Assembly: GCA_023450935.1 (NCBI GenBank)
Contig: JAEXGH010000008.1
Location: 45,437-109,436, forward strand
Direction: 5' to 3'
Source of the DNA: Verrucomicrobiota bacterium
Lineage (GTDB): Bacteria; Verrucomicrobiota; Verrucomicrobiia; Opitutales; Intestinicryptomonadaceae
DNA: 64,000 nt
Part shown: positions 25,752 to 32,836 of the stretch, piece after piece
Layout: every line of letters starts with the position of its first letter
Numbering within the stretch: position 1 is the stretch's first letter
Position numbers and translations under genes: made by a program
Notes under the pieces: model-generated
The model's database searches: none
Told to the model about the DNA's origin: nothing
Seen by the model: only the letters and a program-made list of their open reading frames with translations

Positions 25752-26105
25752 ATGACTGGTAAAACAAAGAAAACAGAACAGAAACCGGTGAAGGTCGAAA
25801 AAAAGTGCGCAACTCGCAAGTGCGCCAAGAAAACAGTCAAAGCCGACAAGAAGGTTACGCGCGTGATTGCGAAAATCAATGTCGGTTGGGGGAATTCACT
25901 GTTTATCAGGGGCGCGGGCGCGGAGCTCAGCTGGGACAAGGGCATTGCCATGCAGTGCGTGGGCGACGACGAATGGCTGTGGGAACAGTATGTCCCCAAG
26001 GGCGACGTGACGTTCAAGTTCCTCGTCAACGACGAACAGTGGTCGGCGGGAGACGACTTTGTTGTAGCCGCGGGCGATTCCGTAATTCTCAAGCCCGAAT
26101 TCTAA
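25752..26105 (+). CDS. small protein: Lys-rich tail plus CBM20/48-like domain
   Basis: The ATG at 25752 is preceded by AAGGA and gives 117 aa; an ATG at 25737 would add five residues. Residues 1-37 are Lys-rich with two cysteines (KKCATRKCAKK). Residues about 45-115 are a compact beta domain, WGNSLFIRGAGAELSWDKG...WLWEQ...FKFLVND-QWSAGDDF, matching starch-binding CBM20/CBM48 patterns (aromatic sites W...W, and FKF-V). There is no signal peptide, so the domain would be cytoplasmic, perhaps acting on glycogen or as a regulatory module. The function is unknown. Confidence 0.7.
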   Translation: MTGKTKKTEQKPVKVEKKCATRKCAKKTVKADKKVTRVIAKINVGWGNSLFIRGAGAELSWDKGIAMQCVGDDEWLWEQYVPKGDVTFKFLVNDEQWSAGDDFVVAAGDSVILKPEF

Positions 26106-26132
26106 TCGGGAGGATATTTATTTCCGTTTGGG

Positions 26133-26161
26133 CGGCAATCGGTTTCGGTTGCCGTTTTTTT
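26133..26161 (+). terminator. rho-independent terminator after the CBM20-like gene
   Basis: The stem CGGCAA / TTGCCG is followed by TTTTTTT. Confidence 0.65.
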
Positions 26162-26251
26162 ACGGCTGCATTTCGGCGCGTCCAAGCGCGGCTTTTTTTG
26201 TATAGGATTTTGATATTTTGTATCGGGGCGGCTCGCATCTTGACTCGGCGC

Positions 26252-26290
26252 AAAAAAATGCGGCACACATAAAACGTGTTTGCCGCATTT
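26252..26290 (-). terminator. rho-independent terminator of the GH42-like gene
   Basis: On the minus strand, AAATGCGGCA pairs with TGCCGCATTT and is followed by TTTT; it lies 27 bp beyond the stop at 26317. Confidence 0.75.
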
Positions 26291-26316
26291 GGACTTTGAA
26301 CCTGCTACAGTCTCTT

Positions 26317-28995
26317 TTATTCGCCGATTCTAAATAGGCGGTTGTCGCCCTCCTTGAGGTCGAATTTGAGAATCGGTCCCTCGCCGAGGAGGGCGTCGGT
26401 ATAGGCGTCGAAAATCGGCTTATTCGCGCCGAAGTCCACTATGTATTTGCCGTCCTCCGTCGCCGTTAGCGAAACAAGATTCCCGTTGGCGTATACGCCC
26501 GCAGGCTGGTCGGTGTAGACGTGGACACCGGCGAGCTTTTCCATATGCTTGAGCAGGGGAATTTGAATGTCGGGCGTGGCGCAGAACATTTGCGCCTTGC
26601 CGTCAACAATGCGCGTTATGATTGCGGGGCTGTCGTCGGGGAAAGTTGCAAGAACAACGTCGCCTTCGCGCGGAACGGGCGAAAGCAGCGCGTTGAGCGG
26701 CTTTTCAGTGCCGAACGATTCCGGCAGCCCTATTTTGCGCCCCGCTTCGGTCGGCTTGACGATTGCCTTCGTGCCCGTTATTTCGCGCACTTCAAAGCCT
26801 GTCGCCTCCGTTACGGCGTCGGTGCTAAATTCTCCCTTTGTGATGTCCACATACGCGGGCGCCCACACCCACATATTCGACGACCCCGCCGTAATCTCCG
26901 CAAGCTTCTTGCGCTGTTTTGCGGTCATTGCGTATGTCGCGAGGAATATGTTCAGCTTTGCGGGTTCTCCGCGCTTGAGAACGTCGCGGAAGAGGTATTG
27001 CCCGAAAGGCGTGCCCGTGCGGTTCATTTTTTCGCGAATCCAGTAGATTGAAGGCGATGTCGTCAGGTATGAGTTGCCCGTGCCGCCCGCATACATCATC
27101 GATTTTTCGCTTATTATCAGGCGAACGTCGGGACGGTAGGGGGCGGGGTTTTTTAGCCAGCGGTTTTCGACTTTGTCGAAAAGCGACATTTGCTGCCACA
27201 GGACGGGGTCGTTATACCAATTCTGGTTTTTCAAGTCCATCCACCAGCAGCCGTTGTTGCGCAAAACTTCCTGCGCGAGGTTGCGGCGGCACACTTCAAT
27301 GGAGTTTGCCTGCGTTATTTTACGGCGCGTTTTATCCTTCTTTTTACCGATGTAGAAGGGGTCGTTGACGGGGGTGAGGTAGGTGCGGGTATCGTCTTCG
27401 TCGAACCACATTTTGCCCGCGTCTGATATTGTTTCGGTTGCGCCCATAGTGCTTTTAACCTGTCCGAAGTATCTGTCCTGATAGGAAATCGGGCCCGCCA
27501 GAATGTCGATGTAGGGCGACTTCACAACGCGGTTGAGCGCGTAGTGCCCCGAGAACGCCGCGCCGTTGCGCAGCGAGCAAAATTCGAAGCCGTAGCCGTA
27601 GAATATGAGAATCAGCCTGTCTTTGCCTGCCGTTTGCTTGGCTGTCTTTGCAAAGCCCAACACGGTGTCGGCCATGCAGTCCTGCAGGAAGCAGTTGAAG
27701 TCGATTACGTTTTGCGAGGTTTGCGGGTCGAGCAGCGCGTTGTCTATTTCGCGTTCTTTGCGCGTCGGCACTTGGGCGTCGGTGAAGGAGGCGAGGGTTT
27801 TGTTTTTCCACGCTTCGTTGAGGTTTTGCACTTCACCGTATTTTTTCTTGAGCCATTTGCGCCACTCGTTGACGGTTGAGGTGTCGTAGCCCGTGAGAGG
27901 GCGCGCCCAAGAGTTGCCGTAGAACCACTCGTGCGAATTTCCGCCGCCGGGGTGGTAGCCGGCCATATTGTTTTTGAAATTCTTTTCGCAGAAGCCGATG
28001 TATCTGCGGAGTGTTTCCTTGCCTTCTTCGCGGTAGACTGGAGAGGCCACCGAAACGAATCCCGTTTTTTTGCCGTCCGAATTTTGCATGAAGTCGTCGG
28101 GGTGCTTGTTCTTCCAGTCGATATAGAACGCGCGGTCGGGATACATCAGCAGGCGCGGGATTATGCGGATATTGGGGTTGAGCTTTACGAGGAAGGCGAA
28201 CGTTTCGGCGATGTCTTCATAGTTGGGCTCTTCGCCCTTGGCCGCCCAGAAGTTGTCCACGCCGAAGCTTACAAAGTTCACTCCCGCCGCGGCGGCGAGC
28301 GTAATTTGGTCGGTCGCTGTCTTTACGTCGGGGGCTATGTAGATTTTATCGCCCGACTTGTCCGACGCCTGAATTTGCAGCGGCCGCGCAACGTCGGCTT
28401 TGGCGTTTATGTATGCCGAATATTTCTTGCCCTTTTCGAGCTTTAGCCCGTCCAGACGGATTGCGAGATTGTCAACTTTTTCGGAGAGGCAAACGTGCAG
28501 GACTTTCCTGCCGAGCTTCTTGTCCGCAACGATTTTCGTTTCGACGCGTTCGGGCTCGGAACAGACTATTTTGGCGGATTCAACGCCGATTTTGTCGAAG
28601 TCGTAGCCCTTTATTCGCTTGGGTTCCCTGCCGTTTTCGTCGAAGATTGCAACGTCGGCAACGTAGAAGTCGCCCTTGCGATTGCCGATTTTTACGTCAA
28701 CCAAGGCGTCGGTAAAATCCTTTTCCGGCGAAAATTGGAAACGTATCGGGACGTATTTCCCCAGCGTTCTTCGCAGGTGTTTGTGCTGGAGCGAAAGCGT
28801 CTGAGAGGGGCGGTCGTTGGTGACCCACACGACGCGCGGACGCGAAGGGCGGCTGTTTACCGTCATAACGGGCGCGCCGTTTACCGTCTCTATGTTGTAG
28901 GAGGTTTTCCCCTCCGAGCACGCGCACAGCGCGGTTATTGCGGCAAAGCCAGCCGCGCACATTGTGGACAGTTTCGTTTTTGCTTTTGGTCTCAT
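26317..28995 (-). CDS. secreted GH42-like beta-galactosidase-fold (lipo)protein
   Basis: An 892-aa exported protein. The leader ends LCAC, a possible lipobox (Cys26). A beta-sandwich region (about 35-195) precedes a large TIM-barrel module that starts around ATDQITLAAAAGVNFVSFGV and contains PRLLMYPD, YHPGGGNSHEWFYG and FYGYGFEF. A beta-galactosidase trimerisation-like domain (about 640-800) with LIISEKSMMYAGG and IFLATYAMTAKQRKKL follows, then a small C-terminal beta domain. This order fits GH42-type glycoside hydrolases and their clan-A relatives. The catalytic glutamates cannot be placed with certainty. It is monocistronic with a LacI-type operator upstream. Confidence 0.72.
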   Translation of the reverse strand: MRPKAKTKLSTMCAAGFAAITALCACSEGKTSYNIETVNGAPVMTVNSRPSRPRVVWVTNDRPSQTLSLQHKHLRRTLGKYVPIRFQFSPEKDFTDALVDVKIGNRKGDFYVADVAIFDENGREPKRIKGYDFDKIGVESAKIVCSEPERVETKIVADKKLGRKVLHVCLSEKVDNLAIRLDGLKLEKGKKYSAYINAKADVARPLQIQASDKSGDKIYIAPDVKTATDQITLAAAAGVNFVSFGVDNFWAAKGEEPNYEDIAETFAFLVKLNPNIRIIPRLLMYPDRAFYIDWKNKHPDDFMQNSDGKKTGFVSVASPVYREEGKETLRRYIGFCEKNFKNNMAGYHPGGGNSHEWFYGNSWARPLTGYDTSTVNEWRKWLKKKYGEVQNLNEAWKNKTLASFTDAQVPTRKEREIDNALLDPQTSQNVIDFNCFLQDCMADTVLGFAKTAKQTAGKDRLILIFYGYGFEFCSLRNGAAFSGHYALNRVVKSPYIDILAGPISYQDRYFGQVKSTMGATETISDAGKMWFDEDDTRTYLTPVNDPFYIGKKKDKTRRKITQANSIEVCRRNLAQEVLRNNGCWWMDLKNQNWYNDPVLWQQMSLFDKVENRWLKNPAPYRPDVRLIISEKSMMYAGGTGNSYLTTSPSIYWIREKMNRTGTPFGQYLFRDVLKRGEPAKLNIFLATYAMTAKQRKKLAEITAGSSNMWVWAPAYVDITKGEFSTDAVTEATGFEVREITGTKAIVKPTEAGRKIGLPESFGTEKPLNALLSPVPREGDVVLATFPDDSPAIITRIVDGKAQMFCATPDIQIPLLKHMEKLAGVHVYTDQPAGVYANGNLVSLTATEDGKYIVDFGANKPIFDAYTDALLGEGPILKFDLKEGDNRLFRIGE

Positions 28996-29012
28996 ATTTT
29001 CGCCTACAGTGT

Positions 29013-29026
29013 TGTTAACGTTAACA
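29013..29026. promoter_or_regulatory. 14-bp perfect palindrome, LacI-family-type operator
   Basis: TGTTAACGTTAACA lies 18 bp upstream of the GH42-like start codon. The central CG and the A/T-flanked half-sites are typical of LacI-family operators. No LacI-type regulator is in the window. Confidence 0.6.
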
Positions 29027-29120
29027 TATTACGGCGTCAAGAAAACACGGCGGTATTGCCCGTGTCAACAAAAAACTTGCGCGCCCGCCAAAAGGCGTTA
29101 TTTGCGCGCCGTCCGCGCCG

Positions 29121-30317
29121 TTAGCGCGGGCTTATGAAGAAAACGTCGCGCCCGATTATTTTTGCGTCGTCGAAGCGCACCCAGTGTATTGAATACTGCT
29201 CTCCCCACGAATTTGAAACCGCAATCTCCTTCGACTTTTTGTTGTAGCCTATAATCAGACACAGGTGCGCGTTTTTCATTTCGCGCTTGATTTTCGGCTG
29301 GTCTTTGAGCGTTTTGGCGTATTCGGCAAAGTTTGCGGTTGCGCGTTTGTCGGAATTTTCCACCATTCGCTTCATATACGCGTCTGTCGAAAAGAGCGTC
29401 CAGCAGACGGGGATTCCCCTGTCAATCATCGACGAAATCGAGTTGAGCGTGAACCCGTTTACTTTCGCCATTTTCAGCCTGAAAGTGCTGCAGACTTTTT
29501 TGAAGTCGTTCATGACGCCGCTGAGTGTTGTTCCCCCGCCGACGTTTGTTTTGCACGCGGCGGCGATTTTGTGCATGTCCACGTCGGGTATGTTGTAATA
29601 CTTCAAAATACGTTCCATTGTGGCGGGCACACAGTAGCCCTTCGGCCCTTGGTCGACCATGGGAATGTTTGCGATGTGCACGTCGCCGTTTTCGTCGGTT
29701 TTGACGTTTACCTTGCCGTCGAAGTCGTCGCTTACGGTCTTCTTTTGGGAGTCGGCTGGCGCGCCGTCCTTGGCGGATTTCGGCAGAATGTGGAGGACTA
29801 TGAACTCTTTCGGTTTGAATTCCAGCGTAAAGACGTAGTTTTCAAGCGTCCAGATTTGCGCCTTGTTTTTTACGCGTCCGTAGCCCCACGTCCCCTGAAC
29901 GGGTTTCCCCGCGAAAGAGTCGAGCTGCTCGCCGAGGTCGTCGTGCGTCTTTTTCATTTGACGCTGCATTTGGGGCGACCATTTGTCGCCCTTTGCGGAG
30001 TCCCCCTTGTTGAAGAACACCATGTCAACCTGCGAAACCTTTCCGCCCACCGCCTTGAAGCGCATTTGCTCAAGCGACACCCCCAGCACTTTGCCCTTGG
30101 CGTAGCTCGTCCAGATTTCGCCGCTTGCGACTTTAGTCTTTTCGAATTTCGGGCCGAGCCGTTTGGCGAATTCCGCGGGGGTATCGTCGAAAAGGTTAGC
30201 GTCCTTGAGGATATTTATGCCGAATTTTTTGTTGATTTCAGCGAAGTCCACATCGGCAAAAGCCGTCGCGGCGCAGGCAAAAAACGACATCAGAACGAGA
30301 ATCGGTCTCAATTTCAT
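29121..30317 (-). CDS. secreted C39-like papain-fold cysteine peptidase
   Basis: A 398-aa protein with a signal peptide (MKLRPILVLMSFFACAATAFAD). Residues about 20-190 are of unknown fold. The C-terminal peptidase-C39-like domain starts near IPMVDQGPKGYCVPATMERIL, where Cys is the likely nucleophile. The histidine is in NAHLCLIIGYN and the Asn in VSNSWGE, giving a papain-type triad. It probably acts in the periplasm or at the surface. It is the last gene of a minus-strand group (LysM, Nudix, DciA-like, nitrilase, C39), 53 bp after the nitrilase gene. Confidence 0.85.
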   Translation of the reverse strand: MKLRPILVLMSFFACAATAFADVDFAEINKKFGINILKDANLFDDTPAEFAKRLGPKFEKTKVASGEIWTSYAKGKVLGVSLEQMRFKAVGGKVSQVDMVFFNKGDSAKGDKWSPQMQRQMKKTHDDLGEQLDSFAGKPVQGTWGYGRVKNKAQIWTLENYVFTLEFKPKEFIVLHILPKSAKDGAPADSQKKTVSDDFDGKVNVKTDENGDVHIANIPMVDQGPKGYCVPATMERILKYYNIPDVDMHKIAAACKTNVGGGTTLSGVMNDFKKVCSTFRLKMAKVNGFTLNSISSMIDRGIPVCWTLFSTDAYMKRMVENSDKRATANFAEYAKTLKDQPKIKREMKNAHLCLIIGYNKKSKEIAVSNSWGEQYSIHWVRFDDAKIIGRDVFFISPR

Positions 30318-30370
30318 AATAGGTTTCTTTCTGTGGAGGAAGCCTACGTCGGGGTGGAGGAAAAGTCAAG

Positions 30371-31168
30371 TCAATAAAGGTCGTCGCGCCTGTCTTTGAA
30401 TGCGGGTATGCGGGCGCGGACTTCGTCTACCTGCGCGAAGTCGATTTCCGCGAAGGCGAGCGCGTCGGGCGCGTCGGTTCCGCACGATGCCGCCGTTTCG
30501 CCCCACGGGTCTACCGTTTGCGAGTCCCCGAAGTAGTTCAGCGTTTTCCCCGCGAAGTTTTCCGTTCCGCCCTGATTTACCGCCGCGACGAAAAACTGGT
30601 TTTCAATAGCCCGCGCCTTTGCAAGCACGCGCCAGTGTTCTAGGCGCGGATACGGCCACGCAGCCGATAGCACCACGAGCCTTGCGCCGCGCCTTGCCAT
30701 TTGCGCAAACATTTCGGGGAAGCGGAGGTCGTAGCAGACGGCAAGCCCGATTTTCCCGAAAGGGGTGTCGGCAACTACAATTTCGTTTCCCGCGCGCGAG
30801 TGTATGTTTTCCCTGAAAAGCGAGAATAAATGGACTTTGTCGTAATGCGCGGCTATTTCGCCCGACGGGTTTACAAGAAGCATTCTGTTTGCGGGCGCGG
30901 ATTGGTTTTCCTCCAAAAACGGGAGCGAGCCGCAAAGGAAAATTCCGTTGTCTTTGGCGGCGTTTTTGACTTCCGCAATCATTTCGTTCTGGTGTTGAGC
31001 CAAGTATTCGGCGTTTTTTTTGTAGTTGAATCCGCACGCGAACATTTCGGGGAGGACAAGCATGTCCGCGCCGCCCTCCCTTGCGCGCGCGGCAAAAAGT
31101 TTTGCCTTTGCCAGATTCGCGGGAAAGTCCGCCTGCTCGACAGCCATTTGAGCCATTGCAATCTTCAT
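30371..31168 (-). CDS. carbon-nitrogen hydrolase (nitrilase superfamily, omega-amidase-like)
   Basis: A 265-aa cytoplasmic amidase. The Glu-Lys-Cys triad is visible: LPEM (Glu), YDKVHLF (Lys) and VCYDLRFPE (Cys). The pattern is that of omega-amidase/YafV-like enzymes. The start ATG at 31168 overlaps the DciA-like stop as ATGA, which fixes it against a 10-codon upstream extension. The physiological substrate (2-oxoglutaramate, deaminated glutathione or another) is not resolved. Confidence 0.87.
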   Translation of the reverse strand: MKIAMAQMAVEQADFPANLAKAKLFAARAREGGADMLVLPEMFACGFNYKKNAEYLAQHQNEMIAEVKNAAKDNGIFLCGSLPFLEENQSAPANRMLLVNPSGEIAAHYDKVHLFSLFRENIHSRAGNEIVVADTPFGKIGLAVCYDLRFPEMFAQMARRGARLVVLSAAWPYPRLEHWRVLAKARAIENQFFVAAVNQGGTENFAGKTLNYFGDSQTVDPWGETAASCGTDAPDALAFAEIDFAQVDEVRARIPAFKDRRDDLY

Positions 31169-31539
31169 ACAAAGCGGATTTTTGAGATGTTTTTGCACCC
31201 GTCGAGTTGGACAATTTTAGCGAGTATGCGTTTTTCCGCGAACGCCAATATTTGCCGAACCTGCGCATTTGCCGCCGACACGAACACGATATTCGCCCTC
31301 ACGCTGTTTACCGAGCACTTGCCCGCAAGGCGGGCGTCGATGCAGTCGTTCCAGTGGCGCGCAACGGTTTCGGCGGTCGATTGATGTTTGAGCTTTTCGT
31401 TTATCGAGGCGAGCAGCGCGTTTGTGAAACTGCCTGCAAGAACGGGCGTTCCGCGCGTTTTCCGCGCCTTGGAAATCGACGGCGCATATGGCGTTCCGCG
31501 GAATTCGCTCAGTGTTTGGCTATCGTTTGCAAGCGGCAT
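31165..31539 (-). CDS. DUF721/DciA-like protein
   Basis: A 124-aa protein whose central part (ARHWNDCIDARLAGKCSVNSVRANIVFVS-AANAQVRQILAFAEKRILAKI) matches the DUF721 pattern of DciA, the ancestral replicative-helicase operator. The N terminus is short and poorly conserved. It overlaps the Nudix gene by 20 bases at its start and the nitrilase gene by 4 at its stop, so it is translationally coupled on both sides. dnaA/gyrB, the usual neighbours of dciA, are not here. Confidence 0.65.
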   Translation of the reverse strand: MPLANDSQTLSEFRGTPYAPSISKARKTRGTPVLAGSFTNALLASINEKLKHQSTAETVARHWNDCIDARLAGKCSVNSVRANIVFVSAANAQVRQILAFAEKRILAKIVQLDGCKNISKIRFV

Positions 31540-32107
31540 TTTTTTCGGCTTTTTCCCGCAGATATTTTTGCAGGAAGTAGACTACGTTTATCGCCACGCA
31601 GTGGAAGATTTTTTTCGACTTCACAAGCCCGTCGAGCTTGTCCACGTCTACAAGCTTTGTCTGGATTTCCTCATTCGGGTCCCAGTGGGTGTCGGCGACT
31701 TTTTTGCAGTCTTCAATCAGCACAACGTGCGCTGTGTTGTTTTGAATTGCGGGGTTTGGGCAGTATGAGGCAATCAGTCGCGCGCGTTTGCCCGCGTAGC
31801 CCGTTTCCTCCAAAAGCTCTCGCTTGGCGGCCTCGACGGGCGTTTCGCCCTTGTCTATTATTCCGCCCGAAAACTCCCACGACGTTTTGCGGACGCCGAA
31901 GCGGAATTGGTTGACGAGAATCGTTTTTATTTTTCCCCCGTCGTTGACCAGAGCCGCGCATTGGACCCAGTCGTTGGAGAGATTGACGTAGAATTCCGAT
32001 TTTCTGCCGTCGGGGTGCGCAAAAGTATCGCCGACAATTTTGAATACTTTGCAGTCGGCAACCGTTCTGCGTTTGACGAATTTCCAGTTTTTAGGCTCGG
32101 CGGGCAT
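31520..32107 (-). CDS. Nudix hydrolase, ADP-ribose pyrophosphatase-like
   Basis: A 195-aa protein. The Nudix box GGIIDKGETPVEAAKRELLEETGY matches GX5EX7REUXEEXGU exactly, within a NudF/ADP-ribose-diphosphatase-like frame (WVQCAALVND..., VRKTSWEFSGG). The substrate is not certain. It lies 10 bp after the LysM gene and overlaps the DciA-like gene. Confidence 0.88.
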   Translation of the reverse strand: MPAEPKNWKFVKRRTVADCKVFKIVGDTFAHPDGRKSEFYVNLSNDWVQCAALVNDGGKIKTILVNQFRFGVRKTSWEFSGGIIDKGETPVEAAKRELLEETGYAGKRARLIASYCPNPAIQNNTAHVVLIEDCKKVADTHWDPNEEIQTKLVDVDKLDGLVKSKKIFHCVAINVVYFLQKYLREKAEKNAACKR

Positions 32108-32117
32108 GCGTTGCGGG

Positions 32118-32723
32118 TTATGGTATTACTATTTCCTGCCCTATGCGCAACGCGTTGGGGTTGACGTTCGGGTTCGCCTTGATTATCGCGCTTGTTGAAA
32201 CCCTGTAGGTTTTTGCAAGCTTTCCGAAAGTGTCGCCGCTTTTGATTTTGTGGATTTTAGCCCCTTCGGCGGATGCGGGTTTTTCCGCCTGCGCGTGCTG
32301 TTCGGATTTTTTCTCCGCTTCGGGCTGCTGCTTTACGGCTTGCTTGGCCGCTGGCTTGGCGAGCTTTTCTATCGCCTCCCTGTCCTTTACAATTTCGTTG
32401 CGGAGCTCGTTGATGTTGCCGTTTAGCACATCTACAACCTGCTGCGTGCGCGCGGCGAGATTCTTTATTTTGTCGGTGGAAGCCGATTTCACGTCTTCGA
32501 TTTGCAGGGCGAGTGAATCGAGCCTGTCGCTGATTTTTTTAACCTCCAGTTCGATTGCCGCGTTTTTCTCTATTCTTTCGTTGATTTCCTCCGCCGAGCG
32601 GCTGATTTTTTTGAGCGCAACCGCGCCCATCGCAGTCGCAACTGCCGCAAGCCCAAAACCGAGCACGGCTATTGTGGGGATAACGGGCGATTTTTTCGTC
32701 GGGGTTTGAATGTCGTCTTCCAT
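32118..32723 (-). CDS. membrane-anchored coiled-coil LysM protein
   Basis: A 201-aa protein. It has a short cytoplasmic N terminus, one TM segment (about 14-35, IPTIAVLGFGLAAVATAMGAV), a long coiled coil (about 38-125), a Lys/Glu/Ala linker, and a C-terminal LysM domain (about 155-201, HKIKSGDTFGKLAKTYRVST...NPNALRIGQEI). It should tie the inner membrane to peptidoglycan. It is the first gene of the minus-strand operon. Confidence 0.87.
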   Translation of the reverse strand: MEDDIQTPTKKSPVIPTIAVLGFGLAAVATAMGAVALKKISRSAEEINERIEKNAAIELEVKKISDRLDSLALQIEDVKSASTDKIKNLAARTQQVVDVLNGNINELRNEIVKDREAIEKLAKPAAKQAVKQQPEAEKKSEQHAQAEKPASAEGAKIHKIKSGDTFGKLAKTYRVSTSAIIKANPNVNPNALRIGQEIVIP

Positions 32724-32758
32724 AATTAAAAAATGTTTATGCGGACATAATTAGCTAT

Positions 32759-32770
32759 TTTGCGCGCAAA
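32759..32770. promoter_or_regulatory. 12-bp palindrome in a divergent promoter region
   Basis: TTTGCGCGCAAA lies between the LysM operon (minus) and the DUF4838 gene (plus). It could be an operator; the regulator is unknown. Confidence 0.35.
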
Positions 32771-32836
32771 TACAATAATTTCTTATTTTTTTTTTGAAAA
32801 AAACGCCGTGCAGTGTAGTGTGCTCCATCGATTTTT

